Part shown: positions 1 to 9,164 of the stretch, one piece after another
Layout: every line of letters begins with the position of its first letter
Numbering within the stretch: the stretch's first letter is position 1
Origin: Geosiphon pyriformis
Taxonomy: Eukaryota > Glomeromycota > Glomeromycetes > Archaeosporales > Geosiphonaceae
Assembly (NCBI GenBank): GCA_016748015.1
Contig: JAAOMT010000372.1
Coordinates: forward strand, 179,400-243,399
Length of the DNA: 64,000 nucleotides
Direction: 5' to 3'
Notes under the pieces: model-generated
Seen by the model: only the letters and a program-made list of their open reading frames with translations
Database searches by the model: none
What the model was told of the DNA's origin: nothing
Program-made: the position numbers and the translations under genes

Positions 1-2
1 AC

Positions 3-1031
3 AGTGGATCATCTGTTAGTGTTATTGCCAAACACTTTCTTGAAGCAATTGGCAGAAAAATTGATGAACCATTCACATGACCAATGACCAATGTGCATGG
101 TGATAAGAAAAAAGGGCTTGGCATAGCCAAAGCTATTCCTGTCTGCATCAATGGCATCAGCATTGAAACTGATATGGAAGTGTCTGAAGCAAAAGAATAC
201 ACCATCATTGTTGGCAATGAATGGCTCAAAAAAGCAAAGGCTTTGCTTGATTATGAACTCTGTGAACTAACCATCAAATGTGGTGAGAAACCCATTGTGG
301 TTAAGTGTCACCATTGGACAACTCCCCCAGTACCCAAGCAGAGCTCAGAAGAAAATGAATCAAATGAATCAGATAATGAAGAAAGTGAGGAAGAAGAAGA
401 ACAAGAAGAACAAGAAGAATCTGCTGAACTCACCTATACCATCTTCACTAGCAATGGCAAACCACTGAATAATGTCAAGGCAGATAAAGAAGGAATCATT
501 GTCAATGGCAAGCTGATCTGCTGGCCTTATTATGACATGCTCAGAAGAACCTTTGACAGAAAGCCAGGCAAGAAAGCCAAATACAGTTATTGGTGGCATG
601 GTTCTTGTGCCCAGTGCTGGTGTGACAAACCATTGTATTCTCCTAGCGATGAATGCATGTCCTGCTTGATCTATTACAAAGATTGGGAACCAATCAGCTT
701 GATACCCCATGAGGAAATAAAAGAAGTCCAAAAGTTCTTTGAAAACGAACCACCTGAAATTCAATCACTGGTTGTAGAACAAAGAGAACCCTCTCCAGAA
801 GAAAGAAAAGTAGACATTGAAAACCTGCTGGCTAGAAACAGTCCAGTTATCTCAAAAGAAGGTGAACCTCCTGGATGTACACATATGATACAACACACTA
901 TCATCACCAGAGAAACTTGCCCCATCCATTTGAAGCCCTATCAATCCAACAGGCACAATGATGAGTTTATCAAAAAGGAAATAACCCGAATAAAAACCCT
1001 TGGATTCATACAGGAAACCAAGAGTGAATAG
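3..1031 (+). pseudogene. G1-1 protease end and Cys-rich pol linker
   Basis: The reading frame opens just after the catalytic Asp of an aspartic protease (the visible part is SGSSVSVIAKHF; the intact G1-2 copy has DSGSSVSVIAKHF). A TGA at 78-80 interrupts it where G1-2 has Arg. The rest is a linker between protease and RT with a Glu-rich tract around 350-430 and a cluster of cysteines around 600-670 (SCAQCWC, then ECMSC) that could bind zinc. The frame ends at TAG 1029-1031 where the other copies have Trp before AFPVVVVS, so RT was originally continuous with it. The Cys-rich part matches no family I can name. It recurs in G1-2 and G1-3. Confidence 0.85.
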
Positions 1032-2186
1032 GCATTCCCAGTTGTAGTGGTATCCAAGAAAGGAGGAACCCTACGCTTTTGTGTTGACTATCACCAATTA
1101 AATGCCATTACTGAAAGAGACATGTACCCACTTCCCAAGATTGATGCAATGCTAGACCAATTCTATGGTGCCGCTTTCTTCTCAACCATTGACTTAACTG
1201 CTGGATTCTGGCAAGTAGAGATGGATCCAGAAAGCAGAAAGAAAACTGCCTTCATCACCAAGTATGGTACCTATGAATTCACAGTCATTCCTTTTGGTCT
1301 CACAAATGCTCCTCCCACATTTCAACACTTAATGGACAAAGTATTTGAATCAGTAAAAGAAAACTTTGTTCTAGTCTACTTGGATGACATAATAGTATAC
1401 TCAAAAACCTGGGATGAACACCTTGAACATTTTCAAAAGGTTTTTGACCTCCTTAGAAATGCTGGTCTCAAGATCAATTCAATCAAATCATTCTTTGGAC
1501 GTCAATCCACCCAGTTCCTTGGCCATCTTATTACAAAAGATGGAATCTTCCCTGATCCAGCCAAAATTGAAAAAGTTCAAAACATTAGACAATCAATGAA
1601 TGTTCATAAACTACGCTCTTTTCTTGGTTTGGCCTCTTATTATCACAAGTTTGTCAAGGATTTCTCCAAAATCACTGCTCCTCTCAATCAGCTACTTAGG
1701 AAAAACATCAATTATCACTGGGGCACTCATCAACAAAAAGCATTTGAAATTCTGAAGGAAAAACTGGTTACAGAACCCATCCTCATGCAACCTAATTTGG
1801 ATCAACCTTTTATTCTCCACACTGATGCATCTGGCTATGGACTTGGTGCTGTTCTTTCCCAAAAAGATGAAGATAACAGAGAACATGCCGTAGCATATGC
1901 CAGTAGAACTTTTATACCAGCAGAAAGGAACTACTCAGTTACTAAGCAGGAATGCTTAGCAGTAGTTTGGGCTACCAGCTACTGGGACAAATATCTTAAG
2001 GGTGTGAAATTTTTGGTGGTAACAGATCACCAAGCTTTGGTTTGGCTACACAACAAAAGAAACCTGGAACATAAACGGATAACTCGCTGAATACTCCACT
2101 TGGACGAATTCGACTATGACATTCAACACCACAAAGGAGCTAATCATCAAAACACCAATGCTCTCTCCAGACTTACCATCCAGTGA
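1032..2186 (+). pseudogene. G1-1 reverse transcriptase and RNase H
   Basis: This is the same frame as the upstream linker. RT motifs run in order: FCVDYHQLN, FSTIDLTAGFWQVEMD, PFGLTNAPPTFQ and the catalytic box YLDDIIVYS near 1378-1400. RNase H follows with HTDASGYGLGAVLS, KQECLAVVWA and VTDHQALVWL. The last catalytic Asp, present as NADALSRL in G1-2, reads NTNALSRL here, so RNase H would probably be inactive. A TGA at 2088-2090 replaces a Trp codon. The final TGA at 2184-2186 follows LSRLTIQ and is found at the same place in all four G1 copies, so it is probably the genuine end of this ORF. Confidence 0.92.
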
Positions 2187-2251
2187 TAGTAAAACCCTCT
2201 CAAACCAAACCAACTTAATTATTTGTAACTCCCCCACAAACAAACACAATA

Positions 2252-3524
2252 ATGGACTTGGACAACTACTCTGCTTTAATGAAATTTTTGGGTAAAGGAC
2301 AATACCTGCCAGACTATACTCGACAGCAAAGAGAACATTTGTGCAAACAATTAAATTTCTATTTGATTCGCCAGAACAAGTTATATAAAAGAAATAGAAA
2401 AGATCCTGACCACCCCCAGAGAGTCATTAGATTTGAAGAAAGAGAAATTGTGATCTACAATATGCACACTGATCCATTAACTGGACACTTTGGAAAAACA
2501 AAAACAATTCAGAAAACTTTAGCTTGCTATTATTGGCCTACCTTGGGAAAAGACATTGCTAAATACATCAAAACCTGTGATACCTGCCAAAGAAGAGGAA
2601 AACCCAATTGCAAGGAAGATATCCATCCAATCTCTGTTGGTCAACCATTTGATAGAATTGGTATAGATGTTGTTGAACCGTTAACAGTAACTCCTGATGG
2701 CAACAGATACATTATCACAGCTACTGACTATCTTACAAAATGAGTAGAAGCAAGAGCCACCCCAGATCAAACAGCAGTCTCAATTCGGCTGCCCCAAAGA
2801 ACTTTTATCTGATAGAGGAAGAGCTTTTCTCAGTACACTGGTTGAAGAACTTTGCAGAAAAATGGGAATACGTCATAAACTCTCTTCCCCTTATCACCCC
2901 CAAACAAATGGCCTAGTAGAACGTTTCAATAGAACACTATGTGAAACCCTAGCCAAAACCAGTGAAGAAACCAACCTATGGGACAAAGTATTGTCTTCAG
3001 CCTTGTTTGCTTACAGAACTGTGAATCATGACATAACAAGTTATGAACTCTTTTATCTGCTCTATGGACAAATGGCAACTCTACCAATAGAAATGGATAT
3101 AGAAACAATATCTTTTGAAGAAATAACAATAGGAGATTACAAGGACATTTTGCAAAGAAGACTTGGTACCATTCTTGACTCATTAGTAGAAGCACGGATA
3201 ATTGCCTTTGAAAAGATAAAACAGGTCCAAGAGAAGCTCAAAAAGAAAAAGACCTATAAAACACTTTCCTTAAGTGTTGGTGACTTAGTTTTGGAATACC
3301 GTTCAGACAGAAACAATGTCTATGGTGATAAATTCTCTAGCCGGTGGAAAGAACCCTTTATAGTCAACAAAGTTTTGAACAATGGTTTTTATATCTTACA
3401 AGATCAATATGGAACAATATTCAGTGATCGCCCTGTTCATGGCATGCAACTCAAGAAATATCACAAACGACCTGATTGGTTACCTGTTGTGGTAATACTG
3501 ACCCAAATGATCAGCAAAAATTAG
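2252..3524 (+). pseudogene. G1-1 integrase
   Basis: The ATG at 2252 lies 65 bases after the RNase H stop, in another frame. The N-terminal HHCC zinc domain is visible (YNMHTDPLTGHF, then KTCDTCQRRG). The catalytic core gives FDRIGIDVV for the first Asp, LLSDRG for the second and PQTNGLVERFNRT for the Glu. The C-terminal module has the RWKEPFIVNKVLNNGFYIL stretch (GPF in G1-2). A TGA replaces Trp at 2741-2743. About 35 bases are missing near 2786 relative to G1-2, which shifts the frame, so the core is split into ORFs 2252-2743 and 2862-3524. Integrase would join the element cDNA to host DNA. Confidence 0.9.
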
Positions 3525-4228
3525 ATATAAATAAATACACTATTCCCAAAACAGAGGTATCTTCAATTGACATAAACAATTATTTCTTGGATCAAAACAT
3601 TCAAAACGCTTTCTATACTCTCCATGAGTACTGGATCAAGAACTATTCAAATGCTACTCTGACTATCGGAAAACAAACCACTATAACAGACAACAGTGGA
3701 ACTCACACTGTTATTAGACCAAAGAAAACAACTACCAGAAGAGAAAGAATTGGTGGCAAAATGGATAAATACCTGCTGGAAAGCATAACAGCAGTGATAC
3801 TTTCACCTTCCAGCACAATTGGAAAAACAATACAAGAAATCTTGCCCATAGACAAAAACTTGTCATATGGAAAACAACTAGAACTCTATGGTCATCTTGG
3901 TGAAATCATAGAAGACATGAAGCTCATGAAGAAAACAACTTCAGAGATACAAGTGGAAATTTCGGGCATTATACGATTGAATGTCCCAAGAGTTTTGACC
4001 ATTGCTAGAAAAGCCAAAACTCTAATACAAAGATTTGGTCTCTTGGATACAAAGCTTATTTCACCTCAAGTACTATATACTCTATCCACAAAAGACTTCA
4101 ACAAACTAGTTAGTTTTGAGTTAGACAAAACCCTTCACATAGACTATCCCATAAATAGTTTGATTTCGCCGGAGCTCAATCTCTTTGGAGAGGATGATGT
4201 TATGGTTGAAACACATAGTTTTTATTAA
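3476..4228 (+). CDS. G1-1 3' accessory ORF of unknown function
   Basis: This open frame of about 250 codons overlaps the integrase end by about 49 bases in the -1 frame. It begins just after a TGA with no ATG at its head; the first good ATG gives MDKYLLESIT at about 3761. The predicted product has a Lys/Arg patch (RPKKTTTRRERIG) followed by a mostly helical-looking part with no signal peptide or clear membrane segment. The last ten codons, including the stop, lie inside the 3' LTR. The same protein is recognisable in G1-2, G1-3 and G1-4. I do not recognise the family. It could be translated by frameshift from integrase, from an internal ATG or from a spliced RNA. Confidence 0.7.
   Translation: MVTCCGNTDPNDQQKLDINKYTIPKTEVSSIDINNYFLDQNIQNAFYTLHEYWIKNYSNATLTIGKQTTITDNSGTHTVIRPKKTTTRRERIGGKMDKYLLESITAVILSPSSTIGKTIQEILPIDKNLSYGKQLELYGHLGEIIEDMKLMKKTTSEIQVEISGIIRLNVPRVLTIARKAKTLIQRFGLLDTKLISPQVLYTLSTKDFNKLVSFELDKTLHIDYPINSLISPELNLFGEDDVMVETHSFY
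4187..4197 (+). other. Polypurine tract of G1-1
   Basis: GGAGAGGATGA abuts the TGTTATGG start of the 3' LTR. A purine-rich run in this place normally primes plus-strand DNA synthesis. It is also coding sequence of the accessory ORF. The same run is found before the 3' LTR of the other G1 copies. Confidence 0.65.
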
Positions 4229-4284
4229 TTATCACATGTATTAGCCACTGATGTTATATAATTAGCCACCCTATTTTTAGATAG

Positions 4285-4404
4285 TGATCATTAACCTGAT
4301 CAATGACCTGACCGTTGACCTGATCATTGACCTGATCATTGACCTGATCAATGACCTGATCATTGACCTGATCATTGACCTAATCATTGACCTGGTCATT
4401 GACC
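4285..4404 (+). repeat. 12-bp minisatellite in the LTR, ten units
   Basis: Ten head-to-tail units close to TGATCATTGACC or TGATCAATGACC run without a break just upstream of the TATA box. Most units contain the palindrome TGATCA. Other LTRs of the family carry 2 to 7 units at the same place. Confidence 0.95.
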
Positions 4405-4416
4405 ACTTTAGATAGC

Positions 4417-4424
4417 TATATAAG
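4417..4424 (+). promoter_or_regulatory. Probable TATA box of the G1-1 LTR
   Basis: TATATAAG lies 12 bases after the 12-bp repeats and is kept at the same place in G1-2 and the solo LTR. In a 5' LTR it would set the start of the genomic RNA. The promoter role is inferred from position and sequence only. Confidence 0.55.
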
Positions 4425-4923
4425 CAATGATTCTCTTAGCTGTAGAAAGACATGATCAAAGTAACAAAATAAACAATATCAATTACTTCCTCTCATAATC
4501 GCTTATTCCCCTTTCCTTACCTTCAAGTATCTACTTGTTGGCATTCACATACCTTATCTTTTCCCCTTCTTGATTTGTATTTGTTAGAATTAGCCTAAGA
4601 AGCAATTGGCTTGCTCTTGTAATTCATTGAATAAAGAAACAATTGAAAAGTACAACAATACCTGTTATTGATTCTAAGAATCACTGAGTTGAGGCATAGA
4701 ATAATAGCAGCGGTGTTATCTTGTTGACAATCACAGACTATTCTTCTACCTTCAAATTTAAGAAAAGATTAGCGACTGTGATTTTTATGAGACTGATCAC
4801 GCACATTGAATTCCTACTTATTCAATTCGCTCCCTTATTGTAATTCCTTCTTTGTTTATTTCCATCACCATACAATACTGTTCTCCCTTGCTATCCATTA
4901 GCTTGTTACTCCAACCCATAACA

Positions 4924-6145
4924 ATAGTAAGAAACCAAGAAATCAGAATAGATTTCTCCCAAATTGCTGAAAGGGATCAAGCTAAAAAAATCCTAACAGA
5001 TGTGGAAATTGAGCTATTTTTGGTGGCAATTGATGGCAAAAAAAGGTTCTAGTTAGAAACATTCCTTTAAGTATTTCTGACAGAGAAGTTGGAGCTGTCA
5101 TGAAAGAATTTGGGGAGATTAAAAAAGTCCAAATCAAAGTGACTGAAAAATGGCAGTCAGCAATAGTTGAGTTCAATAACCAAAAAGAGGCAACCAGAGC
5201 TATAGACCAATGGTCAACCCTAATCAGGAAAGATGCAATTAGAATTTATCCAATAATAGGTATCCAAAAAATTATTGAGCAGAGGAAAACCTGGGAAGCT
5301 AAGCTTGTTGGCTTACCACAGAACTATACTGCCTACTACCTAAGTACCACTCAAGAACTAGCAGAAACTACACCAGAATGGGCTGTGCTTACATAGGGTT
5401 TGATAGTGAAGTCAGTCATCACAATGCTACCAGTAAGTCCTTGGTAATTGGAGACACCTTGGTTCACTGGATGCCTACTGGTGCTAAAGAGTGTCATTTT
5501 TGTTATCAAATAGGACACTTGGTCTCAAATTGTCCTACTTTATTTAAGAAGAAGAAGGGAAATACCAAGAAAGTTACCAACAACATACAATTGGCCAAAT
5601 TGTATGTTAAAAAGAAGGTACCAGAAAAACCCATTAAGGCCTTTAGAGGAAGGTCATATGCTGAAATGGCAGTACTTAACTCATCAAGTAATAGGAACAA
5701 TGCAAACTCAAGTGCGTCTCAAAAAGCTGGCTCACAAGTATACAACATAGAGAGCCAACAGAAAAAAGGGACAGACCAATCATGGAGGAATGAAATTGAT
5801 GAATTAAGACAACAGGTAAATGAAATGACCAGACTACTGAATGCTGTGGCTTTAAAACTTGGGATAACAGTGGAAAAAAAAAATGATGGCAAAGTAGTAA
5901 ATCAACCACCAAGTCATATATTAGAGGAAAGAAAAGAAGGGGATAACAAAAAAGTGGACCAGAATATGTCCTCCAAACATATCTCAGGGGAAAAAAAAGA
6001 GGCATACAACCCAGAGAAAGAAATCAATGAAATTAAAAAAGCCCTGGAACCTATTATGATACTGCTAAAACAGGTGGAGAAACAGAATGATTGGAATAGT
6101 GCTATGGTTGGAGAATCTAAATCTATAGAAACAAATGATGTATAG
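4924..6145 (+). pseudogene. LA-1 ORF1, RRM and CCHC zinc-knuckle protein, interrupted by G1-1
   Basis: LINE ORF1 proteins bind the element RNA. Here the N-terminal part is cut off by G1-1. Visible are a first RRM-like fold (VRNIPLGISDREVG in the better LA-3 copy, broken by a frameshift near 5045 here), a second RRM-like domain beginning AKLVGLPQNYTAYYL, and a knuckle CHFCYQIGHLVSNC that fits C-x2-C-x4-H-x4-C at about 5490-5530. A Lys/Glu-rich helical tail ends in ESKSIETNDV. The frame changes again near 5378. The TAG at 6143-6145 overlaps the ORF2 start by eight bases. Confidence 0.82.
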
Positions 6146-6892
6146 TACATCCTACTTCAATTCAGAGCAGAACATTGCCAATAATAATACTTGAAAAATA
6201 GAAACTATTAATGTTAGAGGGCTTAACAATTTTGACAAAGCTAAGGAAGTACTACAATAGATTAAAGAAGAACAGTTCAATTTTGTGGTCATTACAGAAA
6301 CTAAACTGACCCCACTCAAAAAAAAAAATGTGTTTTTTGGTACTGGGAATTATTATGTCTTTTGGAAGTCAAGCACTGAGAAACAAATGGGAACTGGGTT
6401 GGGCATACTGGTTAAAAAACATTGGGCACACCATGTGAAGGTGATTAGGGGTTATCATGAGAGACTTTTACATCTGATATTAAAATTTAGAGGTAAAATA
6501 AGTGTACACATAGTTGGGTTGTACATGCCTGCATCAAAATCACCTCCTGAAAGAATGGTTGCAAAAGAGATCAGAAAGTTTTTAGCAGACATTGTACAAA
6601 ACAAAGAAATTGTCATAGTGGCAGGAAGATCTGACATCTAAATCACTTGAAGAGACAATTGCCACAAACAAGGAAAAAAAATGCCCCACTGCAACATTGC
6701 TACAACAGATGAATCTGGTGAATATACATGGAATGTATGCAGTAAACAATCCAGATAAAACATGGGCAGCAAATGGAGTACAAAGAAAATTAGATTATGT
6801 GTTTACTGATGTTGTTACAGCCTCAATGGTTACAAATATTGGGGTGATTAATGTTAATGAATTATTTAGCACTGATTACAAAGTGATGGTAG
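6138..6892 (+). pseudogene. LA-1 ORF2, endonuclease part, interrupted by G1-2
   Basis: ATG 6138 opens ORF2. The APE-type endonuclease is recognisable by TINVRGLNN, VVITETKL, IVGLYMPAS and a C-terminal LDYVFTD ... FSTDYK. This nuclease would nick target DNA to prime reverse transcription. A TAG replaces Trp at about 6258, and the sequence around the expected GDFN motif is damaged with a stop near 6639. G1-2 splits the ORF at 6892/14395. Confidence 0.8.
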
Positions 6893-7559
6893 TGTTACGG
6901 TTGAAACTTATACTTCTTATTAATTATCACATGTATTAGCCACTGATGTCACATAAATTAGCCACTCTATTTTTAGAAAGTGATCATTGACCTGATCAAT
7001 GACCTGACTGTTGACCTGATCATTGACCACTTTTGATAACTATATAAGCAATGAATCTCTTAGCTGTAGAAAAATATGAAGAAATCAAAAGAAATAAATA
7101 AATAAAATAACAACTTTCATGTCAATCATTTTCTTATTGCTAAATTCTCTTTCCCTACTTTTAAGTATCTGAACATCTTAAAGATAAAAGATTACTTGTT
7201 GGTTATTTTTTACCCTTTTTCTAAACCATGTAATTGCAGCATTTAAAGATTATTGAATAAAACATGACTGAAGAGTACATCTGATATCTGATATTGAATT
7301 CTAAGAGTGCCAATGTAAGGCATAGAATTGTACCAGGCATGATCATTTGTTGACAGTATGGACTATCCTTCTACTTTCAGATTCCCTGGTTATCTTTGAA
7401 AAGTATAGTGACTGAGATATTTTATGAGACTGATCTCACACATTAAATCCATACTTATTCAATTCGATCTTTGAAGTTGAATTCTCTTTGATTCCTTTCA
7501 TCACCCTACAATCTTGTTCTCTCTTGCTATCCATTAGTTTGTTACTCCAACCCATAAGA
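6893..7559 (+). repeat. 5' LTR of G1-2
   Basis: It starts TGTTACGG and ends CCCATAAGA, where the terminal CA has become GA. It carries four 12-bp units at 6981-7028 and a TATATAAG box at 7041-7048. It is the same length as the 3' LTR at 13728-14394, and the two differ at scattered positions. Confidence 0.94.
7041..7048 (+). promoter_or_regulatory. Probable TATA box of the G1-2 5' LTR
   Basis: TATATAAG is 12 bases downstream of the 12-bp repeat block, as in G1-1. It is the likely core promoter for the full-length RNA. There is no experimental support in the sequence itself. Confidence 0.55.
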
Positions 7560-7565
7560 TAAAAG

Positions 7566-7582
7566 TGGTGCTCCCTGTGAAG
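7566..7582 (+). other. Primer binding site of G1-2
   Basis: TGGTGCTCCCTGTGAAG lies six bases after the LTR. It begins with TGG, the complement of a tRNA CCA end. G1-3 has TGGTGCTCTCTGTGAAG and G2 has TGGTGCTCTCTGTGAGG, so the primer tRNA would end in AGAGCACCA. I cannot name the tRNA with certainty. Confidence 0.7.
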
Positions 7583-7611
7583 TTGTCAAAATTCACTTTG
7601 TTTTCTATTGT

Positions 7612-9164
7612 ATGGGTGATTATTCATATCTGCCACAACAATCAGAAGAACACTTTGAAGCACACAACAAAAATGATCTAGACTTTATTAAACTCAATCT
7701 TTTGCCCTCCTGCTTGATTTGCTTTCCCATTGAAGATCAATCCAGTAGACAATTCCAAAATTTTTGGAACTGGTTCCTGAATGAGCATTCAGCTGAAACC
7801 TACACAGCCTATACAACTTATTACTTTGATCAAGCTTATTTTGAAGACAACTTTGAAGAAAGAAATAACAGCATCAATCAACTTTTATACTCCACAACCT
7901 TTAAATAACAGCCCCCTGATTCTGAATATCTGAATCATCAAATCCACATCTGGATTGCTGCTCATCAATCAACTGAAACTCCTCTTGAAAAAGAAGAAGA
8001 AAGCTATTAAACTGCTCCTGTTTTTGATCTCTTTTCAAGTGAATCAGAACACTCTACACAAACAGTTACATTTAAACCAATGGCTCAAGACCCTCTGCAA
8101 CAAAACATTCTGATCGCCCTCCAAGGTATACAGACTGCTTTAGGGTAAAGAAACAACACTCTATTACCATTATTCAGAAGTGATGCCCAAGATCCAATTG
8201 AATGGCTGGATGATTTTGAGAAAGCTGCCACAGCAAACCAATATGATAACAAATACAAGTTCCAAATTGTTGGTGGCTACCTCCAAGGCTCTCCTGCTAC
8301 TTGGTTCTCACAAGAAACCAATGCCAATGCTCAACAAAGAATTATTAGATGGGCACCAACAAATGCTGGAGAAGACAACACCTCTTTCACTACCCAGTTT
8401 GAAACAAAATTCAGAACCCTAATATTAATATCCAAATGGTGCATAGAACTGGAAAGAAGAACCCAAGACCTTGGAGAAGTAGTGACTGAATATGCCAAAA
8501 CTATCAGAAAGCTAATCAAACGTGTAGATTCTGGGAGAAACTAGACAAAAGAGCAAAAGATTTACTCCTTTACAAAAGAATTGAGAACTGTCTATCATAT
8601 GCTCTCTGGCCTCTCTTGGCCCTCAAAGACAATCCCATAATGAATATGGCCATTGAATTAGCTCAAAAGATTGAAGATAACCAAAGAATGCATTTGGGAT
8701 CCACACTTCCAGTTTTCACTCCTGCTCCTATTTTGGCTTCTGCTCCCCAAATGGCTGTTACCTCTTTTACTGCCCAGACTCAAGATCCCAATAAACAATT
8801 AATAGATAGACTTACAGCCAATCTTGCTCAGCTATTGGAACCCTTAGCCCAAGCAGTCAAAGAAAATCAACAACCACAAAGACCCAGATTTGAGCCATGC
8901 TTTAATCAGCCCCAACAACCCCCATATCAAAGACAACAAAATCGTGGCCCACCTGTGTGTTACCATTGTGGATTAACTGGACATTTCTCTAGAGATTGTA
9001 ACAATCCTTCCCTGCTTCCTCCAGCTCCTAGAAACAATGACAATCAAAACAACAGAACCATCAACAACAATGTCTCCAATCAAAGACCCAATCATGCTAA
9101 CATTAATTTCTTTGGAGAAGATCCCTTAGTTGAAGCCACTGTTTATCAGCTTTTAAACTGGTAG
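7612..9164 (+). pseudogene. G1-2 gag
   Basis: The ATG at 7612 starts MGDYSYLPQQ, 52 bases after the LTR. Gag would form the particle and bind RNA. A retrotransposon-gag region is visible around 8180-8600 (DPIEWLDDFEKAA, then GGYLQGSPATWFSQE). The C-terminal knuckle CYHCGLTGHFSRDC fits C-x2-C-x4-H-x4-C. Breaks are a TAA at 7906-7908, a TAA near 8008, a TAG near 8145 and frame changes before 8616. The final codons are TTA AAC TGG TAG, giving a T_TTA_AAC slippery heptamer at 9152-9158, after which pol continues in the -1 frame. Confidence 0.88.
9152..9158 (+). promoter_or_regulatory. Candidate -1 ribosomal frameshift site between gag and pol
   Basis: The heptamer TTTAAAC is in the X_XXY_YYZ register of gag, with the gag TAG four bases after it. 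The -1 frame is open from here into protease (LVDTPPKSESVSQ at 9158 onwards). The same heptamer in the same register is kept in G1-3 (23546-23552) and G1-4 (63702-63708). The frameshifting role is inferred from a well-known signal type. Confidence 0.75.

Larger units (their letters stand above)
1..4923 (+). mobile_element. Ty3/gypsy element G1-1, 5' part outside the window
   Basis: The element enters the window inside its protease and runs through RT, RNase H, integrase, a 3' accessory ORF and a complete 3' LTR. The order PR-RT-RNase H-INT defines Ty3/gypsy (Metaviridae). It is inserted into ORF1 of the LINE copy LA-1: the sequence just after the LTR, starting at 4924, matches the uninterrupted LA-3 copy at about 55621. 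The left target duplication lies outside the window. In-frame stops at 78, 1029 and 2088, another at 2741 and a small deletion in integrase show that the copy is dead. Confidence 0.93.
4198..4923 (+). repeat. 3' LTR of G1-1
   Basis: The repeat begins TGTTATGGTTGAAAC and ends CCAACCCATAACA, with TGTTA/TAACA inverted termini. It matches the LTRs of G1-2, G1-3, G1-4 and the solo LTR. At 726 bp it is longer than the 667-bp LTRs of G1-2, mostly because a 12-bp repeat in it has ten units instead of four. A TATATAAG box is followed by AATAAA-type sequences. Confidence 0.93.
4924..6892 (+). mobile_element. LINE LA-1, left segment (ORF1 and start of ORF2)
   Basis: Between two G1 insertions lies LINE sequence that aligns in order with LA-3 (about 55621-57655). 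It holds the RRM and zinc-knuckle part of ORF1 and the endonuclease part of ORF2. The element resumes at 14395 after G1-2. Its 5' end lies left of G1-1, outside the window. Confidence 0.9.

Noticed and set aside
369-764. Minus-strand hydrophobic ORF, also at 10028-10420
   Set aside because: Antisense of the G1 protease-RT linker; Lys/Glu codons read backwards give Phe/Leu runs.
2187-2251. An intron joining RNase H to integrase in G1
   Set aside because: No 3' AG lies in a suitable position before the integrase ATG and the stop precedes any plausible GT donor.
2088-2743. TGA read as Trp (altered genetic code)
   Set aside because: Many TGA codons fall where relatives have Trp, but the same element copies use TGG freely, and TAG, TAA and frameshifts occur as often. 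Decay explains it better.
3476-4228. Envelope gene of a retrovirus-like element
   Set aside because: The place after integrase is right, but there is no signal peptide, no transmembrane helix and no Cys pattern of an envelope.
4285-4404. CRISPR-like array
   Set aside because: The 12-bp units are contiguous with no spacers, and they lie in an LTR of a eukaryotic element.
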